Part shown: one piece after another, positions 1 to 8,676 of the stretch
How positions within the stretch are numbered: position 1 is the stretch's first letter
How the letters are laid out: each line of letters starts with the position of its first letter
From: Halorubrum aquaticum
GTDB lineage: Archaea > Halobacteriota > Halobacteria > Halobacteriales > Haloferacaceae
DNA: 64,000 bases
Direction of reading: 5' to 3'
Assembly (NCBI RefSeq): GCF_900113615.1
Contig: NZ_FOPZ01000016.1
Span: forward strand, 1 to 64,000
Program-made: the position numbers and the translations under genes
Notes under the pieces: model-generated
Told to the model about the DNA's origin: nothing
The model's input: the letters and a program-made list of their open reading frames with translations, nothing else
The model's database searches: none

Positions 1-180
1 CGGATATTCGCGCCATGTGCGGCGGTACGACGCCGGGCGACCTAAAGGTAGGCGTGGCGATCGGCCGTCGCTCCGCTCGTTCGATCGAGTGTGGTGGCGC
101 GCTCCCGCGAGCGAGCCGAAGGCTCGCGAGACGGAACGCGAGGGACGCGATGAGCGCTCGGAGAGCGCGAATCGCGAGGC

Positions 181-285
181 TGGGGAGGCGTGAGGTGGGG
201 AGGCGTGAGGTGGGGAGGCGTGAGGTGGGGAGGCGTGAGGTGGGGAGGCGTGAGGTGGGGAGGCGTGAGGTGGGGAGGCGTGAGG
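181..285. repeat. 15-bp tandem repeat, seven copies
   Basis: Seven head-to-tail copies of the unit TGGGGAGGCGTGAGG follow one another without change. The array lies in a 480-base stretch (1-481) where I see no credible gene; reading frames through it are Arg/Gly-rich artefacts. Just upstream (111-127) is a small hairpin, GCGAGCC-GAA-GGCTCGC. A single copy of the same unit, on the opposite strand and with the same flank, recurs at 41128-41142, so the unit belongs to a dispersed element that expanded here. Confidence 0.9.
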
Positions 286-481
286 TGCGGGGCTGTGTGA
301 TCGGGTGGGACGCAACGGGGGAGCCGTGCGAGCCCTACGGCCGGGGGATTTAGACGTGTTCTTCGCCTCGGAACGACATATAGTCGAGATCGCGGTCGTT
401 GGACGTGCTTCCCGTTTCGCGCTCGCGGTCGCACCGAGGTCGACCCGAAACCGACTAACCGTCCGGCACGGAAGGGAGGCC

Positions 482-1429
482 ATGAACCCGCTCGACCGCT
501 ATGAACCCCTCGTCGACGACGTCGACGCGTTCCGGGCGGCCTGCGACCGGCCCCTCCCGTCGGTCGTCCGCACGAACGGGATCAAGGCCTCCCCGGACCG
601 CGTCCGCGAGGCGTTCGAGGAGGCGGGCGTCGCCCACGATCCGGTCGACTGGCACGACGGACTCTTCCGGCTCCCGGACGGGAACCCCGGCGGGAACTGG
701 CCGCACGCACACGGCTGGACGCACGGTCAGGAGGAGGTCTCGGCCCTGCCCGCGCTGGCGCTCGACCCGCGGCCGGGCGACCGCGTCTGGGACGCGTGTG
801 CGGCCCCGGGAAGCAAGACGACGCAGATCGCCGACCTGATGGACGACGCCGGGACCGTCGTCGCCAACGACAACAACCTCGGCCGGCTCTCGGCGCTGCG
901 GCACAACGCCGAGCGGCTCGGCGTGACGAACGCGATCGTGACCAACCAGGACGCCCGCAACTTCTCCGTGAAGCCGCTCGCGTTCGACGCGTTCGACCGG
1001 GCGCTGGTCGACGCGCCGTGCTCGTGTGAGGGGACCTGCCGGAAGAACCCGGACGTGCTCGACGAGTGGACGCTCGACCACGTCCACGGCGTCGCCGGGA
1101 TCCAAAAGGGGATCCTGACGCGCGCGATCCAGGCGACCCGCCCCGGCGGGACCGTGGTCTACTCGACCTGTACGTTCGCGCCCGAGGAGAACGAGGCGGT
1201 CCTCGATCACGCCCTCGCGAACGAGGACTGCGAGGTCGTCGCGTTCGACCTCCCGCTCGAAACGGCTCCCGGGGTGACCGAGTGGGACGGCGAGACGTAT
1301 GACGAGAGCGTGACCCGGGCACACCGCGTCTACCCGCACCACAACGACACGGGCGGGTTCTTCTGTGCGAGGCTCCGCGTCGGCGAAGCGGACGACGGTG
1401 CCGGAGACGGAACGGAGGTGGCCGGATGA
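482..1429 (+). CDS. NOP2/Sun-family RNA (cytosine-5) methyltransferase
   Basis: SAM-dependent m5C methyltransferase acting on rRNA or tRNA. The 315-residue protein has motif I (AAPGSKTTQIADLM), the motif IV cysteine loop (DAPCSCEGTCRKN) and the motif VI catalytic cysteine (YSTCTFAPEENE), all typical of NOP2/Sun enzymes. I start it at the ATG at 482 (MNPLDRYEPL) because the longer frame from 305 adds a basic, non-homologous-looking extension. The stop overlaps the next start (ATGA), so the downstream PUA-like gene is probably translationally coupled and may supply the RNA-binding module. The exact RNA target cannot be read from sequence. Confidence 0.9.
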   Translation: MNPLDRYEPLVDDVDAFRAACDRPLPSVVRTNGIKASPDRVREAFEEAGVAHDPVDWHDGLFRLPDGNPGGNWPHAHGWTHGQEEVSALPALALDPRPGDRVWDACAAPGSKTTQIADLMDDAGTVVANDNNLGRLSALRHNAERLGVTNAIVTNQDARNFSVKPLAFDAFDRALVDAPCSCEGTCRKNPDVLDEWTLDHVHGVAGIQKGILTRAIQATRPGGTVVYSTCTFAPEENEAVLDHALANEDCEVVAFDLPLETAPGVTEWDGETYDESVTRAHRVYPHHNDTGGFFCARLRVGEADDGAGDGTEVAG

Positions 1430-1971
1430 GCGACCACGACGACGACCGCGAACCGACCAACGACGGCCAGCGCTTCGACCGGCTCCCCGAGACCCCCGCC
1501 GACCGCGAGGTGGCCGGCCGGCCCAGCCGCGAGGAGGTCCTCGACTGGTGGGAGACGCGCTTCGGGATCGGCCGGGAGGTGCTCGGCGGGTACGGTTTCT
1601 GGGAGAAGGGCGCGGGGAAGGTGTGGGTCTTCAACGGCGAGGCCGTCGACCCGAGCCGAGTCGAGGCGATCGGGATGACGTTCCTGCGAACCCGTCAGGA
1701 GCACTGGAAGCCGACGACCCGCGCGGTCCAGCGGTTCGGCGACCACGCGACCGAGAACGTGGTCGAACTCGGTCCCGAGCGCGCGAGCCGGTTCCTCGCC
1801 GGCGAGGACCAGGACCTCCCCGAGTGGGACGGCGACTGGGGATACCTGATCGTCTCCCACCGGATCGCCGGCGGGACCGCCCCGATCGGCGTCGGACTCT
1901 ACCTCTACGACGAACTCCGCTCCGTGGTGCCGAAGGGGAGCCGGGCGGACCTGTCGGTCGTCGAGCGGTGA
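1426..1971 (+). CDS. PUA-like partner of NOP2/Sun methyltransferase (DUF7122-type)
   Basis: A 181-residue acidic protein overlapping the methyltransferase gene by four bases. Its length and content (RFGIGREVLGGYGFWEKG, then GKVWVFNG, and a C-terminal IGVGLYLYDELRSVVPKG) resemble the C-terminal RNA-binding domain that is fused to bacterial RsmF-type methyltransferases. I infer it is the separated RNA-recognition subunit of the upstream enzyme. No catalytic motif is visible. Confidence 0.7.
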   Translation: MSDHDDDREPTNDGQRFDRLPETPADREVAGRPSREEVLDWWETRFGIGREVLGGYGFWEKGAGKVWVFNGEAVDPSRVEAIGMTFLRTRQEHWKPTTRAVQRFGDHATENVVELGPERASRFLAGEDQDLPEWDGDWGYLIVSHRIAGGTAPIGVGLYLYDELRSVVPKGSRADLSVVER

Positions 1972-2036
1972 TCGTGACCCCGTCGCCTTCGTGTCACTAC
2001 CGTGTGAGTTAGGTCTCCTCGTTCGTATCCGTTCGC

Positions 2037-3350
2037 ATGAACCGCTCCTCGCCGTCCGCCTTGGTCGGGGTGATCGCGCTCGGCGTCGCGCCGCTGGTCG
2101 TCGATCCCGGGCTCACACACGTGTTGACGTGGACCGTCGAGTTCTCCGTGGACCCCTGGCGGATGCTGTCCTCCATCCGGCGGGTCGGGGAGCTCCCCAC
2201 GGGCGAAGCGCTGCTGTGGCTCGTCCCCTTCGGCTGCTATCTCGGCGCCGCCGCGAACGCCGCCCGCGGAGTCGCGACCGGACGGGAGGACCCCCGAGTC
2301 ACCGTCGGACTGCTCGCGTCCTCCACCGTGTTCCCCGCGGTGGTCTGGTCCCGGGCCGTCGCCAACGCGGTTCCGGTCGGCGTGATCGCCACGGCCGCCG
2401 TGATCTGGTGGTTCTATCGGCCGTTCACCGTCGACGCCGCCGCTGAGAACGCGGATCCGGGCGGACCAGACTCCACGGACGGCGATCTCGACGGGACCGG
2501 CGACGTCGACGAGACCACCGCCGACGAGGTCCGAAGCGATCCCGTCAACCCGTACGACCTCCACGAAACCGCCGAGGAACGGGTCGAGGACGCCAGGGCG
2601 GCCCGCGCGGACGGGGAGATCCGGGTCGCCGAGAGCCACTACGACGAGGCGGTTCGACTGTATCGAACCGCCGACGACCGGTTCGCCGCCGACGAGTACA
2701 CCGCCTCGAGCGAGCGGGCCCGGATACGGACCGATCTCGAGGCGGTGCGCGAGGAGCGGGCGGCGGTGAAGGGACTCCGGGAGCGTCGACGGTCCGTCGC
2801 GGAGCCGTTGCGGGCCGCCGAGGAGAGCTTCCTCACCGCGATCGTCGCGCACGCCGACGGCCGATACACCCTCTCGAAGCTCCGTTACCGGCAGGCTCGC
2901 GACCGGTTCGACGACGCTCTCGAGGCAGTCGACGACGCCGATCCGGCGGTGTTCGACGCGCCGGTCGAGGTCACGGTCGACCCCGAGGGGGAGTTCCCTT
3001 CGAACCGCCTCGGGGACGTCGTGGCGATGAGCGACGAGGGAGTCGAGGCGCTCTCGTCGATCGGCATCGAGACGGTAGACGACCTCCGTGACCGTGACCT
3101 CGACGGGATCTGGCAGTCCTCTGGAGCCGACGGGCGTTCGGAGGTGGGAGACGAGACGGACGCGGAGGCGGAGTCCGGCACGAAGTCGTTCGACGAACTG
3201 ATGACGGACGGAACGATCGACGCCGAAGCGGCGTCGAAACTCGCCGCAGTCTCCCGGTATCGGGACGAGGAGACTCGGGAGTTCACCGACCGTGAGGCGA
3301 TCGCGGACCGACGGGACCGTGCTGCCGCCGGGTTCGAAGCGAGCGTGTGA
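2037..3350 (+). CDS. Membrane protein with TPR-like helical domain and HhH-like segment
   Basis: 437 residues, family not recognised with certainty. The N-terminal ~135 residues hold about four hydrophobic segments, followed by an acidic linker. Residues ~165-300 are a charged helical region in which tyrosine- and arginine-rich helices recur (AESHYDEAVRLYRTADDRF, then YTLSKLRYRQARDRFDDALEA), suggesting TPR-like packing. A later segment, EGVEALSSIGIETVDDLRD, has the spacing of a helix-hairpin-helix used in nucleic-acid binding. It stands alone between the methyltransferase pair and a convergent DoxX pair. Function unknown. Confidence 0.7.
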   Translation: MNRSSPSALVGVIALGVAPLVVDPGLTHVLTWTVEFSVDPWRMLSSIRRVGELPTGEALLWLVPFGCYLGAAANAARGVATGREDPRVTVGLLASSTVFPAVVWSRAVANAVPVGVIATAAVIWWFYRPFTVDAAAENADPGGPDSTDGDLDGTGDVDETTADEVRSDPVNPYDLHETAEERVEDARAARADGEIRVAESHYDEAVRLYRTADDRFAADEYTASSERARIRTDLEAVREERAAVKGLRERRRSVAEPLRAAEESFLTAIVAHADGRYTLSKLRYRQARDRFDDALEAVDDADPAVFDAPVEVTVDPEGEFPSNRLGDVVAMSDEGVEALSSIGIETVDDLRDRDLDGIWQSSGADGRSEVGDETDAEAESGTKSFDELMTDGTIDAEAASKLAAVSRYRDEETREFTDREAIADRRDRAAAGFEASV

Positions 3351-3427
3351 GCGGGAGAGGGACGCTCACGCTCGGATGGACGCGACGGCGGAAAACTCGA
3401 TTCGGTCGATCGACCGCTCCGCCCGTC

Positions 3428-3685
3428 TCAGATCGACGTGTCCGCCGGGGGCTCGCGGGCCACGCTGGAGGCGGCGTACACGCCCCACAGGAGCAGTCCG
3501 AGGAGCATGATGGACGACCGGACCGAGAGCGGGACCAGCGTCTCGTGGACGATCTGGCCCTCCCCCGACACCGGGTGCGGCGCGCCCGCGACTATCTCGA
3601 GCAGCCCGATCCCGAGCGTGCCGATCAGGAGCAGGCCGCCGCCGCCGTACAACGCGATCCGTTCCGCCGTGGTGAGTTGGGTCAT
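3428..3685 (-). CDS. Small two-helix membrane protein downstream of DoxX
   Basis: 85 residues (MTQLTTAERIALYGGG...) with two hydrophobic helices, at about residues 11-31 and 54-72, separated by a polar loop containing a proline. It starts about 14 bases after the stop of the DoxX-family gene and is surely co-transcribed with it. Probably a partner subunit of the DoxX membrane complex; no enzymatic motif is visible. The longer frame continuing into the DoxX gene is an overprint. Confidence 0.75.
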   Translation of the reverse strand: MTQLTTAERIALYGGGGLLLIGTLGIGLLEIVAGAPHPVSGEGQIVHETLVPLSVRSSIMLLGLLLWGVYAASSVAREPPADTSI

Positions 3686-3699
3686 GTCTGGTGTCTCCG

Positions 3700-4233
3700 T
3701 TAGCCGATGAAGTACCGCAGCCGCGGGTGGTCCCTGACGAACTCGGTCCTCGCGAGGTAGGCGTCGACGCCGAGCACGCGCCCGGCCCCGAGCGTGGCGA
3801 TCATCGCGAAGATCAACAGCCCGAGTAAGTCGCCGGTGACTACGCCGTGTGACCAGCCGCCGGTTTCCCCGTTGACGAAGTAGAAGAACGTCATCAGGAA
3901 CGCGCCGAAGAAGGCGGCGAGCCGGGTCAACGCCCCGACGATCAGCCCCAGCCCGATCAGCGTCTGTCCGAGCGGGACCATCACGTTCGTGAACGACAGC
4001 AGTATCCCGTCCGAGAAGAGGACGAGGATCGGCCCCAGCGTCGTCTGTGCGGCCGCACCGCCGACGAACCAACTCGCGTCGAAGGGCCACGCGAGGAACT
4101 TGTCCAGCCCCGCGTGGAGGAACCACCAGCCGACGATCAACCGCATCACGACCAGCCAGTAGGCCAGCCGCGACTCCTCGACCGGGAACGACACGTCCCG
4201 TCCCAGTAACCGCGTTCGTATGTCCGTCACCAT
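3700..4233 (-). CDS. DoxX family membrane protein
   Basis: 177 residues with four predicted transmembrane helices. The typical DoxX pattern is present: RLIVGWWFLHAGLDKF, then PLGQTLIGLGLIVGALTRLAAFFGAFLM. DoxX proteins are quinol-oxidase-associated or redox-linked membrane subunits in archaea, and their precise role varies. The gene leads a two-gene operon with the 85-residue membrane protein. A TATA-like element lies about 33 bases upstream of the ATG. Confidence 0.85.
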   Translation of the reverse strand: MVTDIRTRLLGRDVSFPVEESRLAYWLVVMRLIVGWWFLHAGLDKFLAWPFDASWFVGGAAAQTTLGPILVLFSDGILLSFTNVMVPLGQTLIGLGLIVGALTRLAAFFGAFLMTFFYFVNGETGGWSHGVVTGDLLGLLIFAMIATLGAGRVLGVDAYLARTEFVRDHPRLRYFIG

Positions 4234-4265
4234 GTGTAGTTCATTTTACAACACGGCGACCGGAC

Positions 4266-4273
4266 ATATATAA
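4266..4273 (-). promoter_or_regulatory. TATA box of the doxX operon
   Basis: TTATATAT on the minus strand lies in the only AT-rich stretch between the doxX start (4233) and the 3' end of bax1. The distance suits an archaeal TBP site with a very short leader. Confidence 0.55.
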
Positions 4274-4374
4274 TCATTCGCAAGTTATCAACCATCGAAA
4301 ACGTCGGGTCGTGCCGGAGGACTCGCCGGGGCGCGTCGATCGCCCGCGGCACCGGATCGCCCGCGGCACTGACC

Positions 4375-5895
4375 TCACCCGTCTCCGTCGGAGACCCCCT
4401 TCTTCCGGACGGTCCCCCCGCTCAACCCCTCCCACTCGACGCGGTATCCGAGCGTCGAGAGCGTCGCGCTCGCGTCGTCGATCCCGCGTTCGTCGAGGCG
4501 TTCCTCGACCGCCGACAGCGACGTCCCGTCGTCGACCTCCTCGCGAAGCCGGTCCAGAACGGCCGGGCGGATCAGCGTCCGTCCCACGAGTTCGTGGTCG
4601 GGAAACGGGCCGTCCTCGATCGCCGACTCGCTCACGCCGTGGCGGTCCGCCAGTTCCGCGAGTCCGATGACGTCGTCGTCGGGCGCGAACGACTCCGGGA
4701 GGGACGCCGCCGCCTCGGCGACGAGGTCGGCCTCGTACCCGCGGAGCACGTCGAGGACCTCCTTGACCCGGACGCTCCCCGTGTAGGTGAGCACGCGGTG
4801 GTCGCGCGCGGCGATCGCCTCGCCGACGCCGAGGCTCTCGTCGGCGGCGACGAGGAGGTCCACGTCCTCGACGCCCGCCAGTTGGTCGAGCTTCTTCTCG
4901 ACGTACTCCGGGGTCCAGAAACCCATCACCTCGAAGTAGAGCCGGAAGTCGGCGTGGTCGTACTCGAAGGCGAAGTCGGGGATCATCACGCGGGTGCCGG
5001 TCGCGAGCGGATCCGGCTCCCGCACCAGCGTCCAGTCGAGGTCGAGCCCGCGGAAGCGGGCGGCGAAGTCGGCCTCGACGCCGCTGTCGAAGTCCGGCTC
5101 GGCGACCGGCTCGACGCCGGGAACGGTCACGTCGGCCTCGGTGAGCGTCATCGTCCGCTCGGTTCCCCGGTCGTCGATCGTCGCCTCCAGCCGCCACTCG
5201 GTGGTGCCCGCGACGGTTCGCAACAGCCGGGCGAACGCGGTGCCGTAGCGTCTGGTCCGCCGGAAGAGCGCGTCGGGGCCGGTGACGACGAGCTCCCGGC
5301 CGTCGTCGGTTCGGCGGAGCTCGTACATCAGCCGGAGCCGCTTGACCGCGCTCACGAGCGCCTTGGGGTCGACGGAGCGGACGCGGACCTCGGTGGCGTC
5401 GAAGAGCGCGGTCTGCGCGAGCGAGAGGTCGTACTGGTCGAGCAGGGCGTCCGGGTCCCAACGCACGTCGGCGTCGACGAGGACCTCGTTGCGCTCGCGG
5501 TCCGCGTACAGGTCCGCCTCGACGACGCCGGGATCGACCCCGAGACGGTCGGCGGCGCGCGCGATCGCCCGCTCCCGGTCGTCCTCGTCGGCGACGCCGA
5601 CCGCCTCGGCCGCCTCGAAGGCGACGCGGCGGACGCGGGGCGGCGGGACGGTCGCCCGCTCCTCGAAGACGCACTCGCGCTCGACGAGGGCGGCGAGCCC
5701 GCGGACGAGCTTGAAGTCGTCCTCGTCAGCCTCCAGCGCATCGATCGCCGCCGTCACCGCCGACCGGGGCTCCCCGACGTTGGCCTCGAAGGCCCCGAGC
5801 ACCTTCGCGGCGAGCGGCCGGTGCTCCCGGCCGACGAACCGGGGACGATACCCGCCGCCGGCCCGGGAGACGCGCAGGAGGTCCTTCCGTAACAC
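4375..5895 (-). CDS. bax1: Bax1-like nuclease (DUF790), partner of XPB helicase
   Basis: A 506-residue protein beginning MLRKDLLRVSRAGGGYRPRFV, the characteristic start of the DUF790/Bax1 family. In Archaea, Bax1 binds XPB and is a structure-specific endonuclease, giving a helicase-nuclease pair for nucleotide excision repair. The region FAFEYDHADFRLYFEVMGFW (about residues 305-325) looks like the nuclease fold with an acidic D/E pair. The C-terminus carries a zinc-free winged-helix-like region. In many archaea it lies next to xpb; here xpb is 2.8 kb away on the same strand, separated by an oxidase/regulator cassette. A TATA-like GTTAATAG sits at 5919-5926, so it has its own promoter. Confidence 0.85.
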   Translation of the reverse strand: MLRKDLLRVSRAGGGYRPRFVGREHRPLAAKVLGAFEANVGEPRSAVTAAIDALEADEDDFKLVRGLAALVERECVFEERATVPPPRVRRVAFEAAEAVGVADEDDRERAIARAADRLGVDPGVVEADLYADRERNEVLVDADVRWDPDALLDQYDLSLAQTALFDATEVRVRSVDPKALVSAVKRLRLMYELRRTDDGRELVVTGPDALFRRTRRYGTAFARLLRTVAGTTEWRLEATIDDRGTERTMTLTEADVTVPGVEPVAEPDFDSGVEADFAARFRGLDLDWTLVREPDPLATGTRVMIPDFAFEYDHADFRLYFEVMGFWTPEYVEKKLDQLAGVEDVDLLVAADESLGVGEAIAARDHRVLTYTGSVRVKEVLDVLRGYEADLVAEAAASLPESFAPDDDVIGLAELADRHGVSESAIEDGPFPDHELVGRTLIRPAVLDRLREEVDDGTSLSAVEERLDERGIDDASATLSTLGYRVEWEGLSGGTVRKKGVSDGDG

Positions 5896-6111
5896 GCCAC
5901 CCGGTAGGCGACGGGGGAGTTAATAGTCGACGGGACGCGTCCACCCCGCCGTCGCCGCGAGTGGGTGGTATCCTCGGCCCTCGAGACCCCCTCCGCGGAT
6001 CCGATGAACCCTCCGACGGTTACGGATCGCTACGAACGTGTTCGGGCGGATTTCCGAACCCCGAGATTCCGATCTCCGCTTAACCGAACGTGGTTCCGAG
6101 TCCCGCCCGTG

Positions 6112-7326
6112 ATGAACGACGACGACACGTTCGGTCGGAACACGACGTCCAGACGCGGTTTCCTCTCGGTGGCTGCCGCCCTCGGAACCGTCGGGATCGC
6201 GGGTTGCGGGGCCCCTCGATCTGACGCCAGCGCGAGCGCGACGCCCGCGAACACCGGCGAGGGAGGATCGACCGAAGGGACCCAGCAGGTCGAGCAGGTC
6301 GAGGAGTGGTCCGGCAGCGACTCGACCGCGGTGGAGACGGACCACCCGTACACGACGCCGCGGACGACGATCGACCTCGACGAGACCGACGGGGCGATCA
6401 CGATGTCCACGCGGGCGTGCCGGCACCAACTGCTCGGCGACGAGTCGCGGGGCGGTCCCTGGGAGCTTCCGGAGGTGTGGGCGTGGGAGACGCCCGAGAC
6501 GGACCCCAGCGTACCCGGCCCCCTGCTCCGGGTCACGGAGGGGACCGACCTGGAGATCACCTACGACAACACCGAGCACAACCGGCCGCACACCTTCCAC
6601 GTCCACGGGCTCTCGAAGAGCTGGATGGACGACGGCGTCCCGACCACGACCGGCCGACAGGTCGCGCCGGGCGAGGAGTACACCTACGAGATCACCGCCA
6701 ACCAGCCGGGAACGCACCTCTACCACTGCCACTACCAGACGCAGAACCACCTCGACATGGGGATGTTCGGGATCCTGCGGGTCGATCCGGAGGGATACGA
6801 GGCCCCCGACAAGGAGGCGTTCATGACGATCAAGGACTGGGACACCCGCCTGTCCGCATCGATGGCGGGCGGCGACGTCTCCTTCAGCCACCGCGACCGC
6901 AACCCGGACGCGTTCACCGTGAACGGTCGCTGCGCGCCGTACACCTTCCACCCCGAACGGGGCTCGCCGCTGATCGTCGAGGAGGGCGACCGGGTACGGA
7001 TCCACTACGTCAACGCCGGCTACGAGTCGCACGCGATGCACACGCACAACCACGGGTTCACCGTCGTCGAGAAGGACGGCGGGGTCATTCCCGAGTCCGC
7101 CCGCCACCGCGAGGACGTGGTTCCCATCGCGCCCGCCGAGCGGAAGACGATCGAATTCACCGCCGACGCCGACCCGGGCGTCTACGCGCTCCACTGTCAC
7201 AAGGTGAACCACGCGATGAACGGCGACACCTATCCCGGCGGGATGATCGGCGGGATGGTCTACGAGAGCGTCACGGACACGGAACAGTTCGCCTCCGTGA
7301 TGGAGACCGCCGGCTACGAGGTCTGA
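6112..7326 (+). CDS. Two-domain multicopper oxidase, Tat-exported lipoprotein
   Basis: 404 residues from the ATG at 6112 (MNDDDTFGRN). A Tat signal (SRRGFLSVAAALG) runs into a lipobox (IAGC), so the mature protein is probably anchored outside the membrane. Domain 1 has HTFHVHG and HCHYQTQNHLDMGM. Domain 2 has HAMHTHNHG and HCHKVNHAM followed by a Gly/Met-rich segment. These are copper-ligand clusters of a laccase-like or nitrite-reductase-like cupredoxin oxidase. Both domains contain a HCH cysteine, which suggests a type 1 site in each. It is divergent from bax1 and convergent with a Bat-type regulator that may control it. The substrate is not evident. Confidence 0.85.
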   Translation: MNDDDTFGRNTTSRRGFLSVAAALGTVGIAGCGAPRSDASASATPANTGEGGSTEGTQQVEQVEEWSGSDSTAVETDHPYTTPRTTIDLDETDGAITMSTRACRHQLLGDESRGGPWELPEVWAWETPETDPSVPGPLLRVTEGTDLEITYDNTEHNRPHTFHVHGLSKSWMDDGVPTTTGRQVAPGEEYTYEITANQPGTHLYHCHYQTQNHLDMGMFGILRVDPEGYEAPDKEAFMTIKDWDTRLSASMAGGDVSFSHRDRNPDAFTVNGRCAPYTFHPERGSPLIVEEGDRVRIHYVNAGYESHAMHTHNHGFTVVEKDGGVIPESARHREDVVPIAPAERKTIEFTADADPGVYALHCHKVNHAMNGDTYPGGMIGGMVYESVTDTEQFASVMETAGYEV

Positions 7327-7365
7327 TCGGTCGCCGTTTCCGCTCCCGCTCGGGTTCGATCGGTG

Positions 7366-8034
7366 TCACTCCCCCGTCAGCTTCCGTTTCAATTCGCCGC
7401 TCACCGTCGGGAGGTCCTCGACGAACTCCCGGACGATCGTCCGCTCGACCCGCTGGAGCGTCTCGCTGCACGTCGACTTCGCGATCCCGGCCTCCTCGGC
7501 GACCTCGGTGAGCGTGCTCTCGCGGGGCACGTCGTAGTAGCCGGCCTCGACCGCGGTCAGGAGGAGCTCCAGCTGGTTCTCGGTGAGAAGCTGGCTCGGG
7601 TTCACGCGCTGTTGGACGAACTCCACCTCGTAGTTCAGTCCCATCCCAGCGAGCTGGTCGCCGAACGTCGAGAGCCGGTCGTGCGCGCCCGTGGCGTCGA
7701 GCGTGGCGACCCCGTTCGTGATCTCGACCGGCATCTCGATGGGGACGCCCGCGCCCTGGGCGGCCAGGAGCAGGAGCGGCGAGGACGCCTCGATCTGGAC
7801 GGTGGTCTCGCCGGGCGAGCGCGTCATCACCGACGTCTCGGCGAGTCCCGAGTGCGCCTCCATCGCCGCGAGCACGTCGTCGACGTCGTCGGTGGTGATC
7901 CGGACGAGCGCGAACCCCGCTCCGTCACCGGGCGTCGCGGTCAACACGCGGAAGACGGCCTCCGGGAACTCACGCGAGACGTCGGCGATCCACGGTCCGT
8001 CAGGCAGGTCGATGAGGAGGCGTATCTGTGCCAT
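7366..8034 (-). CDS. Bat-type HTH-10 transcriptional regulator
   Basis: 222 residues. The C-terminal ~55 residues (LTENQLELLLTAVEAGYYDVPR, then EVAEEAGIAKSTCSETLQRVE) are the HTH-10 DNA-binding domain of the bacterio-opsin activator family, known as a haloarchaeal regulator class for redox, phototrophy and nitrate/DMSO respiration. The N-terminal part is a ligand- or signal-sensing domain without an obvious PAS or GAF signature. Its 3' end faces the multicopper oxidase gene, which makes that gene the likeliest target (inference). Confidence 0.85.
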   Translation of the reverse strand: MAQIRLLIDLPDGPWIADVSREFPEAVFRVLTATPGDGAGFALVRITTDDVDDVLAAMEAHSGLAETSVMTRSPGETTVQIEASSPLLLLAAQGAGVPIEMPVEITNGVATLDATGAHDRLSTFGDQLAGMGLNYEVEFVQQRVNPSQLLTENQLELLLTAVEAGYYDVPRESTLTEVAEEAGIAKSTCSETLQRVERTIVREFVEDLPTVSGELKRKLTGE

Positions 8035-8118
8035 GGTGTCTACCCGATCGCCCGGCGTCGGGGGCGGTCGACTGGTCGACGGTCGGGACCGTCGGCGTAT
8101 AAACGTGTCCGACCGCCC

Positions 8119-8592
8119 TCAACAACAGAACATGAACGGGTACACCAACGCGACGCGGTCCCCCTCCTCGAGCTCGGTGTCGAACCCGCGCTCGTTCTCG
8201 TTGAACCGGCCGTTCACGAGGATCCGGGCGTACGCGATGGTCTGCTCGCCGACCGGGTTCTTCGTCCACGTCCCCGGAAGCTCCTCCGGCGTCGGGGCCC
8301 AGCCGCTGTGGGTGGCGTCCGCCTCCGTCTCCGCGATCAACAGCTCTTGAAGCTCCGGGTAGTCCTCGAAGAGCTCGTCGAGGAACGCCCGCAGCGTGTG
8401 CCCCTCGAACGTGTACTCGAACTCGTAGGTCCCGTCGAGTTCCGTGCGGACGTGGCCGGTACACCGGACCGTCACGGTCGTCTCCGGCGGCTCCTCGGCG
8501 ATCCCGGTCTCGCCCTCTCCCTCGTCGGCCGTCGTCTCCCTCGACTCCTCCTCGGCCGCCGCCTCCGGCCGCTCCTCCGCGGTCGTGCTCAT
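8119..8592 (-). CDS. MoaD/ThiS-like beta-grasp protein ending in Cys-Cys
   Basis: 157 residues from the ATG at 8592 (MSTTAEERPE). A ~50-residue acidic N-terminal tail precedes a MoaD/ThiS-like fold: YEFEYTFEGHTLRAFLDELFEDYPEL, then YARILVNGRFN and EGDRVALVYPFMF. In sulfur carriers and SAMPs this fold must end in Gly-Gly, but here the last residues are FMFCC, so ordinary adenylylation and thiocarboxylation look impossible. It lies between xpb and the Bat regulator, all on the minus strand. It may bind metal or take part in oxidase maturation. Function unknown. Confidence 0.75.
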   Translation of the reverse strand: MSTTAEERPEAAAEEESRETTADEGEGETGIAEEPPETTVTVRCTGHVRTELDGTYEFEYTFEGHTLRAFLDELFEDYPELQELLIAETEADATHSGWAPTPEELPGTWTKNPVGEQTIAYARILVNGRFNENERGFDTELEEGDRVALVYPFMFCC

Positions 8593-8676
8593 GTCCCCCG
8601 GTACGGGCCTCGGTCGGGTAAGAGGCGACCCGAACACGTTCGTCCCGTCGTCGCGTGGGGGCCACGCGTCGATCCC

